Source: Heterobasidion occidentale
Lineage: Eukaryota > Basidiomycota > Agaricomycetes > Russulales > Bondarzewiaceae
Direction: 5' to 3'
DNA length: 64,000 bases
NCBI GenBank assembly: GCA_039111635.1
Contig: JBCAQO010000004.1
Span: 806,001-870,000 of the forward strand
The notes beneath the pieces were generated by a model, which was not told the DNA's origin, searched no databases, and saw only the letters and a program-made list of their open reading frames with translations. A program made the translations under genes and the position numbers. This document shows, piece after piece, positions 9,104 through 20,518 of the stretch; position 1 is the stretch's first letter; every line of letters starts with the position of its first letter.

Positions 9104-12100
9104 ATGACGACCCCGACGGCTTCCCCGCTGCCAGCATCCACCCCGGTCCACCTGCACCCACTATCGACGCAAGAGCCGCCGCCCAAAAGCCGCCGCACTC
9201 GCACGACTGGACAGCGGCAGGGCGACGCGCCGGCGTCTCCGGAGAGCGCGACCACGCGCTCGTCGAACCACTTTGCGCCCACGGCGCAGCTCGGGGCGGG
9301 CACGCGGTACGGGCGCGGGAACTGGGACGGCAGCGTGCGGGGCTATGGCAAGGCGGGCGGCCGCGGCGCGGCGCACGAGCGCACGCTCGCAGAGCTCAGC
9401 GCGGGCGGGGCCGAGAGGGGGGAGGGCCCGCCGGCGCTGCTGGATAGGCGCCGGCATGCGCCCCCGCTCTTCGTCGTGGGGTCGTCGAGGGACGTGGGCG
9501 CGGCGTACGACGACGCGGGGCTGCACTTGGGAGAGGTGGAGGGTCGCGACCTCAGTCCCGAGGCGACTGCGCAGATCCTGGCGACGCGCTGGCACGACTA
9601 TTCTGACGAGGCCATACAGTCTTCCATCTCTGGCTTCAGCATCTCCTCGTCCCCCGCTTATGCCTCGGCGCACCCGTATCACTCCGCCCTGCGCGTCCTG
9701 TCGTCGGCGTACCAGAATCTCACGAGGGTGCGCAGGCGGCTGGAGGAGGAGCGGAAGCTGCTTTGGGAGAAGGAGGACGCGCGGCGGAGGCGCGCGGACG
9801 AGCTCATGAAGGAGCTGCAGCCCTCGGAACAAGACGTCGCGAGGCGCGTGCTCCAGTCCCTCTTCACCGACGACGACGAAGGAGAACATAAGATACAAAG
9901 AAAGCAGAGCCACATGGTGAGCCGCACGCTCTCGCTCTGCGCACGACGAAGCTGATGCGCCCCCGAGTCTCTCACCGAAACCCTCTCGGAGGCGATCTTG
10001 GACGAAGTCACGCTCATGCGTCCAGAAGACCCCGACGAAACGATCACCCCCATGAATTCGAAGATCACAGTAACACCTCCTGCCGAAGACGCATCGCTGC
10101 CCATCAACGGATTCAATGCCGCAGATGGACAGTCTGTCACCCCTCCTGCCGATCCCCTTCTACCAGACGACAGCAGCTCTTATTCCGTCGGCACTACGAG
10201 CGTCAATGCCCCGAGCTTTGACACCGTAGGAAGCTCGAGGTCCGACAAGTCGTCCATCGGCGATTGGATGGGCTCGTGGTGGAGCAGACCTCGGACCAAG
10301 AGTGGGCGCGTGACCTTGACGGCACCCGAGGAGAACGTCGAACAGCCAGGAACCGCAGAATCCAGCTCGCCGTCCCCAGCTGAAGCTGAGGCCAGCTCTC
10401 TGCCGGACGCGACAGGTGCCGCCGCCAAGCCCGCGCGGCGCAAGAACAAGAGCGTTTTCGGCACCCTCGGATTCTCCATCCTCAATCCGACGCTCACGTC
10501 GTCGTCCACCAAGAAACGACGCAATCTGTCCATTTCCGACGCCTCGTCCTTCCAGGCTTCGCTGACCCTCGATCGTGCCCCGCCTTTGGTGCTCAACTCC
10601 CCAGTCCAGGCCGCGTTCGCGGCGTCTGCCCCTGTGGCACCCGCCCTAACGACCGAGCTGCAGACGTCCGTCGTCAACTCCCCGGCGCCTTCCACCGTAT
10701 CTCCATATAGTCCAGGTGAGAGGCCCCCTCAGGGTTCGTCGTTACGAGCCATCGTGCAAGCTACGCGTGTCATGACCTCCGATCCAAGCAGCGTGCTTGC
10801 GGACCAGGGAATCGAGACAAGTCCGTTCATCGCTAGCCTCGCCCTGCGGCTCGTCCGGGAGGCACGAGAGGAAGGCCTCGAGATCCGTGAGGTACCCAAG
10901 GAAAGGAAGGAGAAGAAACAGGACAGGGACGCCGCGGGCGAACATGGAAAGCCCACGGCCACTCTATCCAAGTCGAGCGAAATCGACGTGACGAGCAGCC
11001 TCAATCGCGCTCTGGGCGCGGAGGAGGCCCCGGCGCGAAAGGCAACAAAGGCACGGATGCCCTCGTTCACTAGCCCCATGCTGGGCTCGCCGCTGTTCGG
11101 CTCCTTCTTAACCCAGCAGCAGCGCAAACCGGCGTCAGGCCTCGAGGGCACGCAGAAGCTGCCCCCGGGCCCGCAGGATTCCCCTCTCCAGGGAGGTGCG
11201 GCCGCCGCCGTGCCTGCCCCGTCCGTCACTCGAAAGGCGGCTTCCGTGCCCCTCGAGTCCATCATCCCGCACACAGCGAAGCCGCCCACCGAGTATCTCT
11301 CGCGCACGTACACCCCGCTCACGGCGCGCGACTTTAGGGCCTCCATCCCGCTGCCGCACTCGGCCTCGCGGTTCTCGGTGTACCACGGCGCCTCTGACCA
11401 GGAGCCTCTGACGGACAGGTTCGGGTTCATGTACGACGTCTCGCAGTACGACGTCCTGCTCCTCGCACGCGCCAGGGAGTGCGGCAACGCCGCGCCCGCG
11501 TGTCTGACGGGCGTCAGGATCGCGGACCGGACGGAGGACAACGACTGGTCGGACGACGAGGCCGAGGCCGAGGACGAGGAGGTCGCGATGGAGGTCGTCA
11601 AGGGCGCGTGCGAGTGCGACGGCGCGCTCGCGGTCGCGGAGGCGCAGTCGCGCGGCAGGCACCCGTCCCTCCGGAGCGTGCCCGCGACAGACTCGTCCGG
11701 CGCGTCGCTCGCCTCCCGCGGCGCCTCGCCGTCCTCGTCCCGCGCGAGCCGCCCGCGCTCGTCGACCGTGACGTCCTCCGCGACCGGCGCCGGCGCCGCG
11801 CAGGGCCCGGCGCGCGCGCGCTCGGCGATATTGGCGCTCGACGCGGACGCGCCGCGCCACGTGTGCGCGAACGTGATCCGGAGGCTGCTCGAGGACCTCA
11901 CGCGCGTGCATGACCAGCGGCAGGCCGCGCAGCGCAAGGAGTGGGACGCGTTCGTGCGGCTCCGGCGCAGGGCGCGCGCGGCGCCCGTGGCGAAGCCCGC
12001 GGCGTCCGCGTCGCCGGCGGCGGGCGGGGCGGCGGCGATCCTGGGGCTTGGGACGGCGGTCGCGGAGGACGAGCTGTCGCACAGCGAGGGCCTGGTCGGG

Positions 12101-12951
12101 TTCGCGCAGCTCGGGCTGTCCGCGAACAGGGACGAGCGGCGGGAGCTCGGGCGGCTCGTGCAGAGCGGGATCCCGCTGGTGTATCGCGCGAAGGTGTGGC
12201 TGGAGTGCAGCGGCGGGCTGGAGATGCGCGAGCCGGGGCTGTTTCGGGATCTGCTGGCGGAGGCGGGCGCGGATGAGGGCGTGCTGAGGGAGATCGAGAA
12301 GGATGTGGGGCGGACGATGCCGTTGAACGTGTTTTTTGGCGGGGATGGGGCGGGCGTGGATAAGCTGCGGCGGGTGCTGACCGCGTATAGCAGGTGAGCT
12401 GTGTTTCCCAACGCGTTTCCGGTCTTGAGCGAGGGCTCAACGCGTGCGCTAGGCGGAACCCTGCGGTTGGGTACTGCCAGGGCATGAACCTGATCGCGTC
12501 GACGCTGCTGCTGGTCCACGCGGACGAGGAAGAGGCCTTCTGGGTCCTCACGGCGATCATCGAGCGCATCCTGCCCGACGAGTTTTTCTCGCCCTCGCTG
12601 CTGCCGTCGCGCGCGTGCCCGATGGTCCTCCTCGACTACGTGAAGGAGTACACGCCCAAGCTCCACGCGCACCTGACCCAGCTCGGGATCGACCTCCCCG
12701 CGATCTGCTTCTCGTGGTTCCTCTCGCTCTTCACGGACTGTCTGCCGGTCGAGGTGCGCACCTGATCTACGTCGGTATAGCGCCGCGCCGCCCTGACAGC
12801 TCGTTTTGCTTTGTTTTGAATTGAATCGCATGTATGCAGACCTGTTCCGCGTGTGGGACGTGTTCTTGATCGACGGCCTGGACGTGCTGTTCCGAGTGGC
12901 GCTCTGCATCCTGCGCGGCAACGAGCAGGAGCTGCTGCGGTGCGAGTCGAT
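9104..12951 (+). CDS. TBC-domain Rab GTPase-activating protein, 3'-partial at gap
   Basis: Exons about 9104-9916, 9968-12393, 12453-12753 and about 12840 to the gap. Residues 1-270 are mostly low complexity with a likely coiled coil near 205-245 (RRRLEEERKLLWEKEDARRR). A long Ser/Pro/Ala-rich middle follows, with acidic DDEAEAEDEE. The TBC domain begins near residue 990: GIPLVYRAKVWLECSG, then IEKDVGRT (IxxDxxR, the arginine finger, near 1046), then YCQGMN (the glutamine-finger motif) across a clean intron. Next come PDEFFSPSLLPSRACP and LFRVWDVFLIDGLDVLFRVAL. TBC proteins stimulate GTP hydrolysis by Rab GTPases in membrane traffic. Both catalytic fingers are present. The junction from exon 3 (PVE) to exon 4 (LFRVWD) is one base out of frame with the visible GT..AG sites, perhaps an assembly error beside the gap. 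The C-terminus is lost in the N run. Confidence 0.88.
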
Positions 12952-13051
12952 NNNNNNNNNNNNNNNNNNNNNNNNNNNNNNNNNNNNNNNNNNNNNNNNN
13001 NNNNNNNNNNNNNNNNNNNNNNNNNNNNNNNNNNNNNNNNNNNNNNNNNNN
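12952..13051. other. assembly gap, exactly 100 N
   Basis: A run of exactly 100 N, the usual placeholder for a scaffold gap of unknown size. It interrupts the TBC gene, and sequence character changes across it. Confidence 0.97.
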
Positions 13052-13370
13052 AGGGGATGTGAACGGTGCGGGCGAGCCGGCCAGTGGACCAGTGGGCCAG
13101 TGGGCATGAGATCGTGCGAGGAGAGTGGGGAGGGTAGCACAGCGAGCGATCGGGTCGAGAGGGTCGGACGGGGGAGCGAGTCGTACGGAGAGAGCGGGTC
13201 GGACGAGAGAGCGGGGCGGACGGGAGAGCGGGCGGAGGTGGGTGAGGTTGAGCAGACGAAGGAGGGGGCGGTAGAGTCGAGGGATAGGCCGTTGAGGGCG
13301 ACGTAGAGAGGAGGCCGAGGGAGAGAGGTGTGTGTGTACGGGGGAGGAACTGGGGGGAGTGACGACGTAC
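13052..13370. repeat. G-rich degenerate repeat beside gap
   Basis: Purine-rich low-complexity sequence with recurring GGGTCGGACG / GAGAGCGGG units. Reverse-strand frames are open but repetitive. Probably intron sequence of the SEC7-like fragment that follows, or a simple repeat that broke the assembly. Confidence 0.5.
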
Positions 13371-13500
13371 CTATATAGATGTCCTCGTCGTCCGTTTCCT
13401 CCCTCTTCTGTGCTCCTCCATCGTCCTCCTCTTCGTTGTCGTGGTTGTCCGCGTCGTCGAGCCGCGCGAGTACGCAGGCGCTGGTGGAGCGGGACGCCAT
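13371..13500 (-). pseudogene. 5' end of a SEC7-like Arf-GEF gene (fragment)
   Basis: On the minus strand ATG at 13500 opens 43 codons: MASRSTSACVLARLDDADN, then an acidic EEEDDGG run and a KREETDDEDIYI end at a GTACGTC donor. The same layout (acidic NDDDNED.., then KREGVDDEDIHE before a GTATGT donor) occurs at about 61.2-61.35 kb at the head of the SEC7 pseudogene, so this is probably the first exon of another copy. Downstream exons would lie towards or beyond the gap. The relation rests on the short shared acidic and DDEDI segment only. Confidence 0.4.
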
Positions 13501-15960
13501 CGCTGGGGAAACCGTGTTTGCAGCACGCCGAACGAGACAGTGAGGGCGCAGGCGTGGGGTCGAAGGGGCGCGTGTGCAAGGGGCTGAGGGAAGGAGTGAG
13601 GGGTTGTGGCGGACGAGTGGGAGCTGGAGAGTCACGAGGTTAATTAAGTGGGCGCGTGCGCGCGACGCGAAGTTGAGTCCTCCGCACCCGTCTCTAACTC
13701 AACTCTGTCCGTGCGCAAACCTTAGCCTTCGTCTCCTCGCCCTCGCCTTGACACTATGCACACCCGCACCCACTTCCTTCGCCTTCGTCCTCTCGTCCCC
13801 TTAGCCCTATGCACACGCGTCCACTCGGCCGCAAACAACCCCTTCGACCGCCTCCCTCACGCGCTCCTGCCGCCGCCGACCTGTGCTTCGCCCTCGCGCA
13901 CTCGCGTGTCGCATCAGTCACGCTACCCGTGCTTCAGCGCGTCGACGAGGAGGGTGAGGAGCCGTTGTCAATGGGAAGAGGAGGTGCGAAGAGGAAGGCC
14001 ATCACAAAGGTCCGTATCACTTACTTCCGCCAGCTGCCCCAGCCCCAATCCTGCCCCTCCCTGCCCAGCCCTGCCTGTCCGCGTATCTGCGCACACCCGG
14101 AAGCGGCTTCTCACGCCGCGACTCCACCATGCTCGCTCCAGGAGACGAGGGCACGACCACGTCCCCCCGGCATCCCACGCCCAACGCCTTCTTTCCAAAC
14201 ACGCCCGCTCGACGCTGCGCACCGCCGCGCACGCATCGCATGGGCGCACCCGTCCTCCGCCTCCGGCTACGCGCACCACTACGCGGCCGGCGCCGCCGAC
14301 AGCACTGCCTCGCCCGCGAAGCGGCGCTACGTCGCGGACGCGCACGACCTCGAGATCGTCAAGAAGATCCGTCAGGTTAGGTCGAGCTGCGCGATGGCAC
14401 CACCGTCTGCGCGGCATGAAAGCCACATCTCACAGAGCCAAAGACGTGCGTATTATGCAGGCTTTTGAGAAGGAAGGAGACAGAAGAGAAACTGAGGTCG
14501 ATTGATGGCCGATGCGATCTCGTGCTCGGCGAGCAAGCTGACGTTCGTCCCTCGCAGTACTGCTACACCACCGCCACTTCACCATTCCCTAGTAGTACAG
14601 AGTAGTGCTCACACTTTCTTACAGATACCCATCCTTCAAGACGCGCAGCGCACACCGGCATGGCCATGGTCAAACTTGGGACGCTGCTCATCCGTGTGAG
14701 TCCACCTGCTCTCTGCCGTATCCTCCTGCGCGCCGCTGCGTTGCCAACCCCCGCCCCCGCCCTCAAAGACGCTCGCCAAGTCCATCAGCGCGCAGATCAA
14801 GAACTAGGCGAAAGAGCGCGTCGCCCACCTTCGTCCTCGCTGTGTCGTCGTAACCCGGTGATGACCCCCTGCTGCTCGCCGGGACGCGCAGGTACGAGCG
14901 CTTTCGCAACGTGTGCGTGTCGCTGGCGCAGATTCTATATAGGTACGAGATCAAGCTGTGCACGAACCTCCTCGGCGAACCCGCCAAGCACGTCCGCCCG
15001 CTCTCCGAAGCACGGTGCGCATCTCTCTTCTCCCTTTCTCTCTTTTCGTCTCCCCTCGATCCTCAACCCCTTTCTTGAGACAACGCCCGCTCGACCTGCT
15101 CGACGCTACGCTGCCTCCACCTCGCACATTCTCCCACTCACCCGTTCGACCTGTTCGACCTGTTCGACGCTACGCCCGCTCTCCCGCTCTCTCATCAAAC
15201 CGCGCTCGAACTCACGCGTCCCACTGGCGCCACGCACCCGCCCTTGGCTGGATCTACACGCACGCGCACCCTGGCCTGTAGCCAACGCTCGCCCGTTGCG
15301 CGTCCCACCGCACCCGCCTTTGCGTGGATCTACTCGTGCGCTCGTCTTCGCCTGTAGCTCACGCCCGCCCGTGCGCGTCCCCTCGACATTGTGCGTGTCC
15401 CCTTGACCCCTCAAATGCGTCTACTCGGCCCCCATGACCCCGTTGACCGATTCCGCCCTCGGTGCCGTCCCTTCTCGCGCCCCCGCCCCCGCCACACTTG
15501 CGCTCTGCGCCCGTGCGCAAAGCATCTCAAATATCATGCCGCACGCGCTTGAACGCGTCGACAAGGAGGCGAGGAGCAGCTGCCGGCGGGGAGTTTAGCT
15601 AGGAAGGACGCGGCTAAGTGGTGCAAAGGTACGTACCTTCCGCCCTCGTCCTGTCCGCCCTCGCCACCACTCCCGCTCTCCCGCTTCTCCCTCCCAACCC
15701 ATTCGACACCACTCCCGCTCTGCCTGTTCGACCATCTCAACTTCCTCGACTCTCGACCATAGACTTCATGCGTTACTGCCGTCGATGCAACACACGCCCG
15801 CCCTCTGTCTCAACATGGTTGGCGCCACGCCTGCTCTCCCGCTCAACTCGCTCTCCGCCATCCCCGCTTTCCTGTTCGACCCGCGCGGATGTCTCGACTG
15901 TGGCATCCCGATGATCATGGACTCAGCCCTCGATGTTTCCGCCCTCGACGCTAAGCCCAG
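13501..15960. other. gene-poor region with decayed exon-like pieces
   Basis: No intact gene. Pieces look exon-like on the plus strand: LQRVDEEGEEPLSMGRGG.. near 13940-14010, YVADAHDLEIVKKIRQ near 14330-14375, and FRNVCVSLAQILYRYEIKL near 14900-14960. They are separated by C-rich low-complexity DNA and broken frames. A diverged repeat of the first piece occurs near 15550-15630. I do not recognise the source gene. Pyrimidine-rich stretches (CTCGCCC, CCGCTCT) recur throughout. Confidence 0.35.
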
Positions 15961-15995
15961 TCACCCCTCGTTGTTTTCTTCTTTAGCACACACCA

Positions 15996-16533
15996 CTCAG
16001 ACGATGCAGACGATGCAGACGATTCATGCAGAGCACTCTAGACATGCCAGATGTACTGATGAGTCCGACCAGGGCACTGAGGTGGGATAGCTGTCGAGCT
16101 GCGTACATACATTGCCTGTGTCGTCTGTGTCGTTTGAGTGTTGTCCATCCACTATGTCACCCGCCCGTCGTCTACGTCCCCTCGTGCCGTCTGTGTCTTG
16201 ATGGTTGCGACGGTGGCATGTCGTGACCTCTCCTTCCTCCTTGCCGCTGCCGTTGCCGCCACGCCACACACTCCACGTCCTCCGCATCCGCATCCCGACA
16301 GCCACACTCTCAGCCCTCAATATTTCTGTTATCAGATCTAAATCTAACCGCTCCCTTTTTCTATACTAGCTACTTGCAAATGGCACAGACGATGCAGATA
16401 ATCCGTACGCAGCACTGTAGACATGCCAGATCTCCTGATGAGTCCGACCAGGGCACTGAGGGCAGATGGCTGTTGAACTGCTATACACATTGTCTGTACT
16501 GTCTGTGCTGTTTGAATATTGTCTACCTAACTA
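15996..16533 (+). repeat. two direct copies of a ~150-bp sequence
   Basis: About 15996-16150 and 16378-16533 share CAGACGATGCAGA, TAGACATGCCAGAT, TGATGAGTCCGACCAGGGC and a CATTGYCTGT..GTCTGT end, with scattered differences. They lie 380 bp apart in the same orientation. Confidence 0.75.
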
Positions 16534-16619
16534 GATGGCCTATCCATATTACTCACAAGTCAGCCTTATCCCCTTCCGTGGTCTCTGTCACCGGTGAGTT
16601 CCCCTGTCCTCCCTAGTAT

Positions 16620-19600
16620 ATATTGCCGAGACGCCTGCTGTCGTCTAAGATGGCTGGATACTGTCTAAGACACCTGCTGTCGTCAATGCCGACTGTATGT
16701 TGTCTCAGACACCTGCCTTAGTCTAAGACAGCTGCAGGCTGTCTGAGACATCTACAGTTGGCAATGCCAACTAAGTTTGTCTAAGACAGGCCATCTGCAA
16801 CAGCTGCCCAGCATCTCAGAGATCACGTCTAGTCTGCAATGCAAGCAGGCTGCCTGGAATGGCTAACCTTAGTATAGAGCTTGCCTCAGATGACTGCGAG
16901 TGTCTAAGATGCCGTGTCTGTCTCAGATGACTCCTAGTCGTCTGGATGTTGCGCTCTTGTCTCAGACAACTGCTAGTCGTCTGTGACGTCTTAGCTCGGT
17001 ATGGGATGCATGCAGACTGCCTGTGACAGCTGCCCGGCGTCACTGACGTCGTGTCCTGCCTGGGACGGCTAACCTTAGCATAGGGCTTGCCTTAGATGAC
17101 TGCAAGTCGTCTGAGACGTCGCGTCTCGTCTCAGATGACTCCAAGTCATCTGCGACGTTGCGTCTCGTCTCAGACACCTGCTAGTTGTCTGTGATCCTAG
17201 CTCGGTATGGGACGCATGCAGACTGCCTGCGACAGCTGCCCGGCGTCACTGACGTCGTGTCCTGCCTGGGACGGCTAACCTTAGCATAGGGCTTGCCTAG
17301 ATGACTGCGAGTCGTCTGAGACGTCGCGTCTCGTCTCAGATGACTCCTAGTCTCCCGTGATGTCGTGTCTCGTCTCAGACAGCTGCTAGTCGTCTGTGAC
17401 GTCCTAGTCCGGTATGGGATGTGTGCAGGCTGCCTGCAACCACTGTCCGACATCTGAGACATCTCCTCCTTGTCTGGGCTGCACACAGGTAGCCTGTGAT
17501 GGCTGCACAACAGCTGAGACCTCGCATCTTGTCTAGGATGCACACGTTCATCTGCGACAGCTGTGCGACGTCTGAGACGTCCCCCCTTTGTCTGGGGTGC
17601 ACACAGATTGTCTGCGACGGCTGTGCAACGTCTGGGACGTCCCCCCTTCGTCTTGGGTGCACACAGGCCGTCTGCAACCACTGCCGACGTTTGAGACATC
17701 TCCTCCTTGTTTGGGATGCACGCAGGCTGTCTGCGACGGCTGTGCGACGTCTGAGACGTCCCCCCTTCGTCTGTGGTACACATAGGCCGTCTTCGATGGC
17801 TGTGCGACGTCTGAGACGTCCCCCCTTCGTCTGGAGTGCACACAGGCCATCTTCAACCGCTGCCTGATGTCTGAGACGTCTCCTCCTCGTCTGGGATGCA
17901 CGCAGGCCGTCTGCGACCGCTGCTCGACGTCTGGGACGTCCCCCCCTCATCTGGGGTGAACACAAGCCGTCTGCGACGGCTGCACGACGTCTGAGACGTC
18001 GCGTCTCCTCCAGGATTCAGGCAGGCCGTCTGGGACGACTGCCTGACGTCTGGGACGTTGCGTCTCGTCTCAGACGACTGCTAGTCGTCAGGGACGTCCT
18101 CATGTCACCAGCAACGGCTGCACGACGTCTCAGACATCGCGTTGTGTATGGGATGCAGGCAGGCCGTCTGTGACGACTGCCTGACGTCTGAGACGTCTCG
18201 TCTCGTCTCAGACGACTGCTAATCGTCTGGGACGTCCTCACCTCACCAGCAACGAGTGCACGACGTCTGAGACGTCGCATCTCGTCTCAGATGACTGCTG
18301 TCCGTCTGGGACGTCCTCACCTCACCAGCAACGACGGCACGACGTCTGAGACGTCGCGTCTCGTCTGGGATGCACACAGGCCGTCTGCGACAGCTGCCTG
18401 ACATCTGAGACGTCGCGCCTCGTCTCAGACGACTGCTGTTCTCAGACGATGCTGTTCGTCTCAGACGACTGCTGTTCATCTCAGACGACTGCTGCTCGTC
18501 TGAGACGACTGCTGTTCGTCTGGGACGACTGCTGTTCGTCTGGGACGACTGCTGTTCGTCTGGGACGACTGCTGTTCGTCTGAGACGACTGCTGCTCGTC
18601 TGAGACGACTGCTGTTCGTCTGGGACGACGCTGTTCGTCTGGGACGATGCTTTCGTCTGAGACGACTGCTGTTCATCTCAGACGACTTCTGTTCATCTCC
18701 GACGGCTGCTGTTCGTCTGAGACGACTGCTGTTCGTCTGGGACGACTGCTGTTCATCTCAGACAACTGCTGTTCGTCTGAGACGACTGCTGTTCGTCTGA
18801 GACGACTGCTGTTCGTCTGGGACGACTGCTGTTTGTCTGGGACGTCCTCACCTCACCAGCAACGACGGCACGACATCTGAGACGTCGCGTCTCGTCTGGG
18901 ATGCACACAGGCCGTCTGCGACGGCTGCCTGACATCTGAGACGTCGTGTCTCGTCTCAGACGACTGCTGTTCGTCTCAGACGACTGCTGTTCATCTCAGA
19001 CAACTGCTGTTCGTCTCAGACGACTGCTGTCCGTCTGGGACGTCCTCACCTCACCAGCAACGACTGCACGACGTCTCAGACGTCGCATCTCGTCTGGGAT
19101 GCACGCAGGCCGTCTGCGACCGCTGCCCGACCTAAGTGACGGCTGCACGACGTCCCAGACGTCCCCCTTTGTCTGTGGTGCACACAGGTCGTCAATGACG
19201 ACTGCGCAACGTCGCAGCCGTCCCCCCTTCGTCTGTGACGACCGCGCGACGTTGCAGACGTCCCCCTTTGGCTGTAGTGCACACAGGCCATCCATGACGA
19301 CTGCACAACGTTCCGGACGCACCCTGTACGTCTGTGACGACTGCGCGACGTCCCAGACGCCCCCCTTTGTCTGTGGTGCACACAGGCCGTCTATGACGAG
19401 TGCACGACGTCTCAGACGTACCCTGTACGTCTGTGACGACTGCACGACGTCCCAGACGTACCCTGTACGTCTGTGACGACTGCACGACGTTGCAGACGTC
19501 CCCCTTTGTCTGTGGTGCACACAGGTCGTCAATGACGACTGCGCAACGTCGCAGCCGTCCCCCCTTCGTCTGTGACGACTGCGCGACGTTGCCGACGTCC

Positions 19601-20337
19601 CCCTTTGTCTGTAGTGCACACAGGCCGTCCATGACGAGTGCACGATGTCCCAGACGTACCCTGTACGTCTGTGACGACTGCACGACGTCCCAGACGTACC
19701 CTGTACGTCTGTGACGACTGCACGACGTCCCAGACGTCCCCCCTTTGTCTGTGGTGCACACAGGTCGTCTGTGATGACTGCACGACGGTTCAGACGTCCC
19801 CCCTTTGTCTGTGGTGCACACAGGCCGTCTATGACGAGTGCACGACGTCTCAGACGTACCCTGTACGTCTGTGAAGACTGCACGACGTCCCAGACGTACA
19901 GGGTACGTCTGTGACGACTGCACAACGTCCCAGACGTACAGGGTACGTCTGCGACGACTGCACAACGTCCCAGACGTACCCTGTACGTCTGTGACGACCG
20001 CACGACGTCGCAGACGTACCCTGTACGTCTGTGACGACTGCGCGACGTCGCAGACGTTCCCCTTTGTCTGTGGTGCACACAGGCCGTCTATGACGACTGT
20101 ACAACGTCTCAGGCGTACCCTGTACGTCTGTGACGACTGCATGACGGCTCAGACGTCCCCCCCTCGTCTGGGGTGAACACAAGGCGTCTGCAACGGCTGA
20201 AACAATGTCTGAGACGTCGCGTCTCGTCTAGGATGCAGGCAGGCTGTCTGCGACGACTGCCTGACATCTGAGACGTCGCGTCTCGTCCCAGACGACTGCT
20301 AGTCCTCAGGGACGTCCTCATGTCACCAGAAACAGCT
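16620..20337. repeat. GACGTC-rich satellite, 20-bp base period (part 1)
   Basis: Long tandem arrays. At about 18440-18840 the unit is 20 bp (GACTGCTGTTCGTCTGRGAC). At about 19130-20165 the units are 40 bp (built from ACGTCTGTGACGACTGCACG plus ACGTCCCAGACGTACCCTGT) and 60 bp (containing TTTGTCTGTGGTGCACACAG). Recurrent 6-3-6 palindromes are GACGTC-TGA-GACGTC and ACGTAC-CCT-GTACGT. 16620-17480 is the most degenerate part. Because 60 is divisible by 3, frames stay open on both strands for hundreds of codons; these are not taken as genes. Confidence 0.92.
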
Positions 20338-20460
20338 GCACTCTCTCACCTAGCCTCTCACCTGCCTCCTCACCTGGCCTCTCACCTGCCTCCTCACCTG
20401 GCCTCTCACCTGCCTCCTCACCTAGCCCCTCACCTAGCCTCTCACCTAGCTCCTCACCTA
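20338..20460. repeat. 12-bp (GCCTCYTCACCT)n minisatellite, copy 1
   Basis: Tandem 12-mers alternating GCCTCCTCACCT and RGCCTCTCACCT, placed directly after satellite ending ..GTCACCAGAAACAGCTGCACT and directly before the AT-rich tail repeat. Confidence 0.85.
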
Positions 20461-20518
20461 CCTAACATCTCGGATTTTTTTCGTCTCACCTACCATCCGC
20501 CTACCACCTCTTATAACC
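20461..20518 (+). repeat. AT-rich tail repeat, copy 1
   Basis: A 58-bp segment running from CTAACATCTCGGATTTTTTT to CCACCTCTTATAACC. The same segment follows the 12-bp arrays at 21.80, 22.14 and 58.08 kb. Confidence 0.85.

Noticed and set aside
10729..13635. 968-codon minus-strand open frame across the gap
   Set aside because: Antisense to the TBC gene, spans N bases and has low-complexity composition; the plus strand carries the conserved domain.
13968..14426. Minus-strand open frame of 152 codons near 14 kb
   Set aside because: Runs antisense to exon-like pieces and consists of Arg/Gly-rich low-complexity translation.
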